Positions 24,531 to 30,756 of a stretch of 30,756 nt of DNA are shown in pieces (position 1 is the stretch's first letter; every line of letters starts with the position of its first letter). The notes beneath the pieces are model-generated. The model made no database searches and had not been told where the DNA came from. It saw only the letters and a list, made by a program, of their open reading frames with translations. The DNA is taken from positions 1-30,756 of the forward strand of contig CAVQFO010000059.1 in NCBI GenBank assembly GCA_963711725.1. The letters run 5' to 3'. The DNA comes from CAVQFO01 sp963711725 (GTDB lineage: Bacteria > Pseudomonadota > Gammaproteobacteria > Nitrococcales > Aquisalimonadaceae). A program made the position numbers and the translations under genes.

Positions 24531-25987
24531 GAGCCCGCCTCCCCCATGCCGAATGGATGACCGATCCCCAACAGCGACAGCACGAACGGGGCAATAAGGC
24601 CAAGCAACACCGCGCCGCACGCGAGCAGCAGTGCCGCCCATTCCATATGCAGCGGAACCGGCCGTGCCTCATGCGGCACCGCCGCCTGCGTGAAGGCGTG
24701 CCCCACTACCCTGAAGACATAGGCGGCGGCCAGCAGGCCGCCCACAACGACAACGACGGCGATCGCCCAGTATCCTCGCGCCAGCGCCGCCTCCAGCAGC
24801 ATCCACTTGCCCACGAAGCCGCCGCTCGGCGGCAGCCCCATGATGCTCACGCCCGCGAGCGCAAAGGCACCGGTAGTGAGGGGTAATCGCTGAGCCACCC
24901 GATCCAGGTCCGCGATTCGGTCATGGCCCCCAAAGCGCAGCATATTGCCCGCCGCGAGGAACATGGCCGCCTTTGCCAGGGCATGGGACAGAGCCAGGTA
25001 GGTGACCGCGCCCCAGCCGGCCGCCCCCTGAGCCCAACCCAACGGGAAGGCGAGAAACAGATAACCGATCTGGGCGACCGTCGAGTAGGCCACCAGCAGC
25101 TTGAGCCGCACTTGGCGCAGTGCCTGCAGCGACCCCCACAACACCGCCGCCGCACCCAGAAAACCGAGCAACACGGCGGCATTCCCAGCCAGCGCCCCGA
25201 ACACATCCACCCACATCCGCAGCAGGACATAAAAGGAGGCCTTGACCACCAACGCCGAAAGCGCCGCGCTGACCGGTGCCGACGCGCTGGCGTGGGCCGG
25301 CGGCAACCAGAAGTGCAGCGGAAACAGCGCCGTTTTCAGACACAGCCCCGCCCCCATCAATCCCAGCGCGGCCCAAACGGCCGGCGCGGGTGCGATTCGC
25401 TGTGCCAGCAGGCCAATATCCACCGTGCCGAACCCGTGGTAGAGCATGGCCACGCCGAGCAGGTACAGCAGAGACCCCAGCAGCGTGGCAAGCAGGTAGC
25501 GCATGGCGCCGCTCAGGGCGTCGCTGCTGCCGCCCAGGGCCGTAAGCGAAACGGCCGCGAGCCCCAGCAGTTCCAGCGTCACATAGATGTTGAAGATGTC
25601 GTGCGACAGGAACAGCGCGTTCAGCGCCGTCAGAAGGAAAAGCCAGATGGGCCAGAATCGCTCGGCGTCGCTCCCCCGGAAGTAGCCCCCGGCATACATG
25701 CTGACCCCGGCTCCCACCACCGCCGTGGCCCCAAGCAGGATCAGGCTGAGGCCGTCGGCGTACAGCTCGATTCCAAGCGGCGCACCCCACCCTCCCACCA
25801 CGTGATGGTAAACGCCAAGGCGCACCATCCGGACTCCCAGGCCCACCACCGCGACCACCAGCAGCGCCACCGTGACAAGGCCAACGGCTCGCGCCCGGCG
25901 CGGCCACAAAAACGCGCTGATTGCCCCGGTCAGGGGCAACAAAATCACCGCTTCCGCCCATGGAACCACCGTCAACCCGTCCGCCAC
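24527..25987 (-). CDS. Mrp antiporter subunit D (first MrpD-like)
   Basis: This 486-residue protein has about 14 transmembrane helices of the NuoN/MrpD family. It has the TM5 glutamate (E139, NIYVTLELLGL), the TM7 lysine (LCLKTALFPLHFWLPPAHASA), the TM8 lysine (ALVVKASFYVLLRM) and the TM12 lysine (LSHALAKAAMFLAAG), so an active proton path is expected. The start is GTG at 25987, eight bases after the mrpC stop; its stop overlaps the start of the next subunit. It is closest in character to bacterial MrpD. Activity as a cation/H+ antiporter is the family role; whether Na+, K+ or Ca2+ is carried cannot be read from the sequence. Confidence 0.9.
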   Translation of the reverse strand: MADGLTVVPWAEAVILLPLTGAISAFLWPRRARAVGLVTVALLVVAVVGLGVRMVRLGVYHHVVGGWGAPLGIELYADGLSLILLGATAVVGAGVSMYAGGYFRGSDAERFWPIWLFLLTALNALFLSHDIFNIYVTLELLGLAAVSLTALGGSSDALSGAMRYLLATLLGSLLYLLGVAMLYHGFGTVDIGLLAQRIAPAPAVWAALGLMGAGLCLKTALFPLHFWLPPAHASASAPVSAALSALVVKASFYVLLRMWVDVFGALAGNAAVLLGFLGAAAVLWGSLQALRQVRLKLLVAYSTVAQIGYLFLAFPLGWAQGAAGWGAVTYLALSHALAKAAMFLAAGNMLRFGGHDRIADLDRVAQRLPLTTGAFALAGVSIMGLPPSGGFVGKWMLLEAALARGYWAIAVVVVVGGLLAAAYVFRVVGHAFTQAAVPHEARPVPLHMEWAALLLACGAVLLGLIAPFVLSLLGIGHPFGMGEAGS

Positions 25988-25994
25988 GCGCCGT

Positions 25995-26303
25995 TTACTC
26001 GGCTCGCTCCCCGGGAAGCTCGGCGCTGCCGGTTTCCCGGAAAAGCCGGAGCATCAGAGTGAGCGCAAGCGCGGTCGCGGAAACCGCGACCACGATGCCG
26101 GTGATTACCATGGCTTGCGGCACCGCATCCGCGACTCCGCGGATGCCGCTTCCACCGACGCCCACCAGCATCAGAAAGGCGCCACTCCCCATCACGTTAA
26201 GAGCAAGGATCTTGCGGAGCAGATGGGCCTCCACGATCAGTGCGAACAGCCCCAGTCCAAACAGCGCTGCCCCCACCAGGGCATAAAAGATACCGGCGCT
26301 CAT
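25995..26303 (-). CDS. mrpC: Mrp antiporter subunit C (NuoK-like)
   Basis: This 102-residue protein has three transmembrane helices, homologous to NuoK and MrpC/MnhC: FYALVGAALFGLGLFALIVEAHLLRKILALNVMGSGAFL, with the family's glutamate in the second helix region (IVEAHLL), and the QAMVITGIVVAVSATALALTL helix that matches the QALVLTAIVIG-type MrpC/NuoK segment. It sits two bases downstream of the mrpB-fusion gene and just ahead of the first mrpD-like gene, so the order C-D is conserved with other Mrp operons. It is expected to link the antiporter subunits in the inner membrane. Confidence 0.92.
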   Translation of the reverse strand: MSAGIFYALVGAALFGLGLFALIVEAHLLRKILALNVMGSGAFLMLVGVGGSGIRGVADAVPQAMVITGIVVAVSATALALTLMLRLFRETGSAELPGERAE

Positions 26304-26305
26304 GG

Positions 26306-27268
26306 TTATCTCCCGTTGTCATTGTCGAACGATGGCCCGGAAAACAGTGCGAGCAGGGTCGCCCCAATGGACAGGGTCGCGGCTGCCTCGATCGCCAGGA
26401 TCAGAATGCCCGCGTACGCAGGCGGGTATTCCATCAGACTTCCGCGCAGGACCAGCGTGGCCGCCGCCACGGTTACGAATGCCGCAGACCCCAGCACGCA
26501 CAGAAAGCGCAGGGGAAACCCCGCGGCTGGCAGCGCGCCGCGGCCTGCGAGCACCAGAACCACCCCCAGCGCCGCCAGTACCGCACCGGCCTGGAAGGCC
26601 CCGCCGGGCGCGTACGCGCCCACCCACAAAAGATAGCCGCTCACGAGAATGGCAAGCGGGGCCAAAAAGCGAGCCAGGGCCTCCAACACCGGACCGGCCG
26701 GCCCCGAGGTCGATGCGTCATCCACCGCGGGCCCCATGCTCCGGGCGCCGATCAAAGCCAGGAGCAGCACCCCGGCTTCCAGCAAGGTGTCATACCCCCT
26801 GAAATTGAGCAGAACGGCGGTGACCGGATTGCTGACGCCGCTGGCCGCGAGATTCCGGGTCACGTCAGCATCCAAGCCCACAGCCCGCGGGGCGAGCACA
26901 ACCATCGTGGCCGCCAGGCCACAGGCCACCGCCGACGCCCCGGCAGCGGCTGCCAGCCGTGCGCCACCACGAGCCGCCGGGCGGTCCGCCTTCACCCTCT
27001 GCGTTTCATGTGCCCCGCTACCGCGCAACCGTGCCAACGCTCCTAGAAGCAACGCTCCGGTAAGTCCCGCTCCGATCGCCGCTTCGGCCAACGCCACATC
27101 GGGCGCGTTCAAACGTACCCACGCCAGCGCCAGCAGAAGCCCGAAAGCCACGAACAAGACCACGGCGGTGAACAGCGACGCGCTGGACAGCGCCCGCCAC
27201 GCCAACCACACCAGCCCGACACCGACCAAACCGTCGAGCACCCATCCCAATAGCGTCATCGCCTCCAT
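26306..27268 (-). CDS. Fusion of MrpA C-terminal (DUF4040/MbhD-MbhE) domains with MrpB
   Basis: This 320-residue membrane protein has three parts. Residues 1-85 form a DUF4040/MbhD-like domain (VALFVAFGLLLALAWVRL-type segment and NAPDVALAEAAIGAG). Residues 100-185 match the last part of MrpA (MbhE-like), with VSNPVTAVLLNFRGYDTLLEAGVLLLALIG. Residues 195-312 are MrpB/MnhB (LVSGYLLWVGAYAPGGAFQAGAVLA, PPAYAGILILAIEAAATLSIG). In canonical Mrp operons the first two belong to the large MrpA protein; here they are split from its NuoL-like part and joined to MrpB. The ATG at 27268 has AGGGG upstream and overlaps mrpG by 13 bases; an ATG at 27259 is an alternative. Confidence 0.88.
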   Translation of the reverse strand: MEAMTLLGWVLDGLVGVGLVWLAWRALSSASLFTAVVLFVAFGLLLALAWVRLNAPDVALAEAAIGAGLTGALLLGALARLRGSGAHETQRVKADRPAARGGARLAAAAGASAVACGLAATMVVLAPRAVGLDADVTRNLAASGVSNPVTAVLLNFRGYDTLLEAGVLLLALIGARSMGPAVDDASTSGPAGPVLEALARFLAPLAILVSGYLLWVGAYAPGGAFQAGAVLAALGVVLVLAGRGALPAAGFPLRFLCVLGSAAFVTVAAATLVLRGSLMEYPPAYAGILILAIEAAATLSIGATLLALFSGPSFDNDNGR

Positions 27269-27555
27269 GGCTGTATACCCCTATGCAGCGCACCATGGGC
27301 AACCAGGTGCGCCACGCTGGCACCGGAAACCAACACCAGCCCCCAGATCAGGAACAGCTTCCCCGCTGCGAACCAGGACTCCGCCTGAACCGCCAGCCCC
27401 AGGACGATCAGGCCGAGCCCCAGGTTGTCGGCCTTGGTGAGCGCATGAAGCCGTGTGTAGACGTCGGGAAACCGCAGCAGTCCCACGGTGCCGGCGAGGA
27501 AGAAGAAACCACCCAGCACGATCAGCGCGAGGCTCAGGTAATCAATCAGGGTCAT
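27256..27555 (-). CDS. mrpG: Mrp antiporter subunit G
   Basis: This 99-residue protein has three transmembrane helices. The loop VGLLRFPDVYTRLHALTKADNLGLGLIVLGLAV is the signature of MrpG/MnhG/PhaG. The ATG at 27555 lies inside the end of mrpF (14-base overlap), a typical arrangement for these subunits and a sign of coupled translation. It is a small structural subunit of the antiporter complex in the inner membrane. Upstream open sequence to 27753 belongs to mrpF in another frame and is not included. Confidence 0.93.
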   Translation of the reverse strand: MTLIDYLSLALIVLGGFFFLAGTVGLLRFPDVYTRLHALTKADNLGLGLIVLGLAVQAESWFAAGKLFLIWGLVLVSGASVAHLVAHGALHRGIQPWRR

Positions 27556-27820
27556 GGCCCGCCTCCGTCGGCGGCCAGGCCCGCCGCACAAACGACACCG
27601 CGGTAACCGCCGCCAGCAACGCCAGTACCAAAGCGACATCCCGCCCCGCCGGCATATCACCTGCTTGGGCCAGCAACAGCAGTATCCCCACGGCCGTGGT
27701 TCCAAGCAGCTGGGCAGCCAGCATACGGTCTGCCGTGGTGGGACCTTGTGCAATCCGCCAAAGCCCGGCCACCAGATTCATGGACAGGAACACGGCGGCA
27801 AGGAGGCATACCGCCTGCAT
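27542..27820 (-). CDS. mrpF: Mrp antiporter subunit F
   Basis: This 92-residue protein has three transmembrane helices and the family segment LVAGLWRIAQGPTTADRMLAAQLLGTTAVGILLLLA, matching the RLxRGPTxADRVxALDxLG pattern of MrpF/MnhF. The last helix ends in a short charged tail (RRAWPPTEAGHD). The ATG at 27820 follows GGAGG located at the end of the UspE-like gene, five bases past its stop. It is a small inner-membrane subunit of the antiporter. Confidence 0.92.
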   Translation of the reverse strand: MQAVCLLAAVFLSMNLVAGLWRIAQGPTTADRMLAAQLLGTTAVGILLLLAQAGDMPAGRDVALVLALLAAVTAVSFVRRAWPPTEAGHDPD

Positions 27821-27824
27821 TGGG

Positions 27825-28805
27825 TCAGTCCTCCAGGGTCACCGGCGTCACGAAACCATCCGGTTTCACGGCCAGCACCGAGCACTCGATCTGGTTCAGT
27901 ATGGTTTCCGCGGTATTACCCATCAGCAGGCCGGGCACGCCCGTTCGGGCGACGGTGCCCATAACCACCAGATCGGCCTGCAGTTTCTGAGCGATAACCG
28001 GAATCTCCCGGCGAGGCGGCCCTTTCACGAGATGAAGCTGCGGTTTGAGGTACTCCAGCGTGTCCTTCCCCAAATAGCCGCCCGCCTCGCCGATCAGCCG
28101 GTCCAGGTTGTGCTGCTCGCGCCGCCTGACTTCCTCCACGTAGGCCGAGATGTCCTCGGTGGGCGTATTCACGAAAGCTCCTCGAAGGACGCTCTCCCCC
28201 ACGGCTTGCCATGCGCTCACCACATGCAGCTCCGCAAAATCCGCCAAGGCAACGGAACTCGCCAGCCGCAGGACGTCGCGATTCAGGGCCCAGCGAGTCT
28301 GGATTTCCGCGTCCGGGTATTCGTCGCTCACATCGACGGCGGCGATGACGCGTCGATATGATTTCGGCGCCGTCGGCTTGATCAGCCAGAGCGGGCAAGG
28401 GCATTTGCGCAGCAAATGCATGTCGTCACTACCGAAAAGCCGGTCCAGCCAGTCTCCCGGGTCGGGCGCCTTGATGACCAGATCCCGGCCGTTGCGAAGT
28501 ACATCGCGAATGATTTCCAGGAACGGCACACCGGTCAGAACCTCAACCTCGATCTTGATTCGATCGCGATAGCCAGCGGCGATTTCCTCGAGGCGTTGCC
28601 GCAGATCGCTTTCCGCGGCTGACTGCAAAGCCTCGGACCTGCGCCCGAAACCCAGCGGCCCTGCTCCGCTCGGCAACTCAGGCGCAATGCCGGCTACCGC
28701 AAGGCTAGCCTGATTGGTTTCGGCCAATTTTACCGCCCGATCCAAGGCCACTTGGGACGCGTCTTGGCCGCTTGTCACACAAAGAATCCGCTTGAACCGT
28801 TTCAT
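27825..28805 (-). CDS. UspE-like tandem universal stress protein
   Basis: This 326-residue soluble protein has two Usp domains (about 1-148 and 155-315). The second carries the nucleotide-site pattern GxxG...GN (VVMGTVARTGVPGLLMGNTAETIL), and the ending CSVLAVKPDGFVTPVTLED closely resembles the C-terminus of E. coli UspE, as does LLRKCPCPLWLIKP in the first domain. Usp proteins accumulate under stress and some bind ATP; UspE's exact action is unclear. It lies inside the antiporter operon, between mrpE (19 bases upstream) and mrpF (4 bases downstream), so it is almost certainly co-expressed and may regulate the complex. Confidence 0.9.
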   Translation of the reverse strand: MKRFKRILCVTSGQDASQVALDRAVKLAETNQASLAVAGIAPELPSGAGPLGFGRRSEALQSAAESDLRQRLEEIAAGYRDRIKIEVEVLTGVPFLEIIRDVLRNGRDLVIKAPDPGDWLDRLFGSDDMHLLRKCPCPLWLIKPTAPKSYRRVIAAVDVSDEYPDAEIQTRWALNRDVLRLASSVALADFAELHVVSAWQAVGESVLRGAFVNTPTEDISAYVEEVRRREQHNLDRLIGEAGGYLGKDTLEYLKPQLHLVKGPPRREIPVIAQKLQADLVVMGTVARTGVPGLLMGNTAETILNQIECSVLAVKPDGFVTPVTLED

Positions 28806-28824
28806 TCCCCTATCACCTTCGAGG

Positions 28825-29319
28825 TTAATCCAGCCTAATCCCGAATATTCTCGAAACGGCGTCTTCCACCGCCTCGAGTTCCTTGCGAAATGACGCCTGA
28901 CGATCGATCACATGCACCTGCAGCGCACCGGCTTCCACCTCGGCGGTCAACGTCCCCGGCAGCAGATTTACGGCGTTGGCCATCAGAACCTGTGGCGGCC
29001 CCGGTGGGAGCCGCAGTGGGTATTCGATCAGCCCCGGGTCCACCGGCAGGCGCGGATGCAGCGCCCGCCGCGCCACATCCAGGCCACCGCTCAAGGAGCG
29101 ACCCAGAAAGAATGGAATGAAACGGAGAAATTCCCACCACACGAAGGCGTTGGGCGAACGAATGGGCGGCATGGCAGCCGCGGCGAGCATGACCACCGGT
29201 GCACCGACCCACCAGGATGAAGCCGTTCCTTGAGCGAGAACCATCCAGACGACGGACAAACCGGCCAACCGCCTGACGAATAGCGCAGCAAGCCGGACGA
29301 CGGAAACGCCGCTGCTCAC
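28825..29319 (-). CDS. mrpE: Mrp antiporter subunit E
   Basis: This 164-residue protein has two or three N-terminal transmembrane helices (LAGLSVVWMVLAQG, WWVGAPVVMLAAAA) followed by the cytoplasmic domain typical of MrpE/MnhE: FVWWEFLRFIPFFLGRSLSGGLDVARRAL, then the VLMANAVNLLPGTLTAEVEAGALQVHVID core. It is the first gene of the operon. The start is GTG at 29319, with GGAG eight bases upstream. Family role: an assembly or structural subunit required for antiport in bacterial Mrp systems. Confidence 0.92.
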   Translation of the reverse strand: MSSGVSVVRLAALFVRRLAGLSVVWMVLAQGTASSWWVGAPVVMLAAAAMPPIRSPNAFVWWEFLRFIPFFLGRSLSGGLDVARRALHPRLPVDPGLIEYPLRLPPGPPQVLMANAVNLLPGTLTAEVEAGALQVHVIDRQASFRKELEAVEDAVSRIFGIRLD

Positions 29320-29762
29320 GCCGTGGTCTCCACGAAACCGTTGACACCCGTATCGACGGCCCCGAACCCCAAAATCGATCGCGAATGACCGCGAGCCCCG
29401 GGGAGTACCTCACCCCAAAACAGTGCCCGGCCCAAGCAACCGATGCCCTCGACCATTCCTGGCGTCCGCCGTCCGACGCCCTTGGTTGTGTGCCCGACCG
29501 TCATGCCAGAGCCATCCTTGCGCCGCGCGCAGCAAGCCCTTTCGTCTTTGCTTCTGCTTATATGAGGCCCGCGGGTGGAAGATCAACCAAGCACACACCA
29601 AACCAAAGATGCATGAACCGGTGGCGTGCAAGCTCACGCAGCCATAGAGTTGACTTAGCAACCAGAGCTCGAGACATCCACAGCTCTTATGTCGTTCAAG
29701 GCAATAAACGGGGGGATGTTCAAGTTCATTGTTCCACGGGCACCGTCACGATTAATGAGCAG
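29320..29762. other. Divergent intergenic region of the antiporter operon
   Basis: These 443 bases separate mrpE (minus) from the DUF6544-like gene (plus). Frames that cross it have proline/arginine-rich, non-protein-like translations. It contains a possible mrp promoter at 29557-29586 and a TTGACT at 29650 on the plus strand without a convincing -10 box. A Na+- or pH-responsive element would be expected here, but I see no clear leader structure. Confidence 0.4.
29557..29586 (-). promoter_or_regulatory. Possible sigma-70 promoter of the mrp operon
   Basis: The minus strand reads TTGATC (29586-29581), an 18-base spacer and TATAAG (29562-29557). It would give a leader of about 230 bases before mrpE, which is long but plausible. 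It is the best candidate seen in the 443-base divergent region. Confidence 0.3.
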
Positions 29763-30640
29763 GTGAGCACAGTGATTTTTGTTATTTTTGCGGTCTTGGC
29801 GGTTGGCCTGCTTGCGCTCCTGGCGTGGCGACGGGCCGACCACCGCGCAGAGCAAAATGCCTGGCGGCAATTGGTCTCGCATCAACCAGCCGCGCCCGCG
29901 CGGTTTGATCCTGCCGTGGTCGCCGCGCTGCCCGATCCCGCTCGTCGTTTTTTCCGCTTTGCCATCGCACCCGGCACGCCGCTGCATACCGTCGCGGAAA
30001 TCGCCATGACCGGCGAATTCAGTCTCGGGAGCAAGGACAAGCCCGGCTACATGCCCATGCGCGCCGAACAGGTGCTGGCGGCGCCACACGGATTCATCTG
30101 GAAGGCCCGGGCCGGCGATCGGATCTGGTTCTCCGGCTCCGATGGCGCAGCCCAAGGCCGCAGCTGGAGCCGTTTCTGGTTGCTCGGTATCGTGCCGGTC
30201 GCGCGGGCCGGCAACAATGCAGACCACTTCCGTGCCGCGTTCGGCCGCTACGTGGCGGAAGCCGTTTTCTGGACGCCGGCCGCGCTACTCCCGAGCGAGC
30301 ACGTGCGATGGAAGCAATCGACGACTCCTCCGCTCGTGTCATCCTGACTCACAACAAACTGGAGCAGGCCGTCGACGTCACGGTCGATGCCGAGGGTCGG
30401 CCGGTCAAGGTCGTCTTCCAACGCTGGTCGAATGCCAACCCGACGAAGACCTTCCAGACCCAGCCCTTCGGCGGCTACCTGTCGGACTACAGGGCATTCG
30501 ATGGCTTTCGCCTCCCGACACGCGTCGAGGCGGGCAACCACTTCGAGACGGACGATTACTTCGCCTTCTTCAAGGCGACCGTTAGCGATGTTCGGTTTCC
30601 ATCAACAGACCGAGATGAAAATGACCGTTCCGTCGACTAA
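29763..30640 (+). pseudogene. DUF6544-like membrane-anchored protein, frameshifted
   Basis: Two frames join into one protein of about 290 residues. The first part starts at a GTG (29763, or 29772 with AGGTGAG upstream) with one transmembrane helix (VIFVIFAVLAVGLLALLAW), then the domain containing VVAALPDPARRFFRFAIAPGTPL, EIAMTGEFSLGSKDKP and FGRYVAEAVFWTPAALLPSEHVRW, and shifts near 30310. The second frame continues EAIDDSSARVILTHNKLEQAVDVTVDAEGRPVKVVFQRWSNANP to a stop at 30640, with YLSDYRAFDGFRLPTRVEAGNHF. Adding one G at the GG of 30310-30311 would join them. The pattern matches DUF6544-like proteins of unknown function. It may be a sequencing error, because both halves are otherwise well kept. 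Confidence 0.7.
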
Positions 30641-30756
30641 CCCGGCCAAGTCAACCGTGCCGATTGGCGCACTGCTTCCCGATGTACATCTCATTCCCCG
30701 TTTCGTTTGGGCGGGTCAATTACGGAAGTACTCGATCCTCTGTTCTATGGCCAGAT
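30615..30756 (+). CDS. Possible start of a further gene, cut by the window end
   Basis: An ATG at 30615 opens a frame (MKMTVPSTNPAKSTVPIGALLPDV...) that is still open at the last base, giving 47 residues. It overlaps the end of the DUF6544-like gene by 26 bases. The ribosome-binding site is weak (GACCGAG, close to the ATG) and no family is recognisable. It may be chance. Confidence 0.25.
   Translation, partial: MKMTVPSTNPAKSTVPIGALLPDVHLIPRFVWAGQLRKYSILCSMAR

Noticed and set aside
21294..24641. Single 1115-residue minus-strand frame
   Set aside because: It joins the first third of the second pump subunit, an out-of-frame Arg/Gly/His-rich stretch and the whole third subunit. The real coding of the middle part lies in another frame (23030-23929).
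29385..30347. Plus-strand frame starting at 29385
   Set aside because: The first 126 codons are proline/arginine/serine-rich with no family character; the membrane helix and conserved domain begin at about 29763.

Overview
The window is GC-rich, protein-dense chromosomal DNA from a proteobacterium, most likely a gammaproteobacterium. I infer this from the mix of genes: a TIGR03503-like protein, PilZ and PAS/GAF/GGDEF signalling proteins, a UspE-like protein, a clan AA aspartic protease of the TIGR02281 type, and many REP-type intergenic repeats. No rRNA, tRNA, insertion sequence, integrase, phage gene or CRISPR array was found. Species cannot be fixed from the sequence alone.

Layout. 1-2650: tail of a membrane-anchored protein, a coiled-coil membrane protein, a PilZ domain protein, a 55-residue membrane peptide and a Yip1-like membrane protein. 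2900-4800: a CsbD-like stress protein, then an Old Yellow Enzyme reductase divergent from an HxlR regulator, with a promoter and operator-like repeat between them. 4839-6623: a cytoplasmic PAS-GAF-PAS-GGDEF diguanylate cyclase. 6969-8908: an isobutyryl-CoA-dehydrogenase-like and enoyl-CoA hydratase pair (probable valine/branched acyl-CoA breakdown). 9094-14132: exported, hydrolase and membrane proteins, including a membrane-anchored retropepsin-like protease and a lipoprotein with six EF-hand loops. 14503-17251: a LuxR-type regulator followed by a methyltransferase, with a perfect 16-bp palindrome between them. 17462-20839: a VOC protein, a zinc metallopeptidase and a membrane-bound GGDEF protein.

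21294-29319 is the most notable part: a nine-gene minus-strand operon for a Mrp/Mbh-type cation/proton antiporter. The order is mrpE, a UspE-like gene, mrpF, mrpG, a fusion of the MrpA C-terminal domains with MrpB, mrpC, and three MrpD/NuoL-type ion-pumping subunits. This order resembles the Mrp module of archaeal Mbh/Mbs complexes more than the usual bacterial A-to-G order, and no hydrogenase or other redox subunit is present. The middle pumping subunit carries a one-base frameshift, and the last one lacks the usual transmembrane glutamate. The window ends with a frameshifted DUF6544-like gene.

Seven copies of a BIME-like repeat (two inverted GTAG-hairpin REP units) lie between genes from 12.5 to 21.1 kb. 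Five of them sit just past the stop codon of a minus-strand gene in the same orientation.
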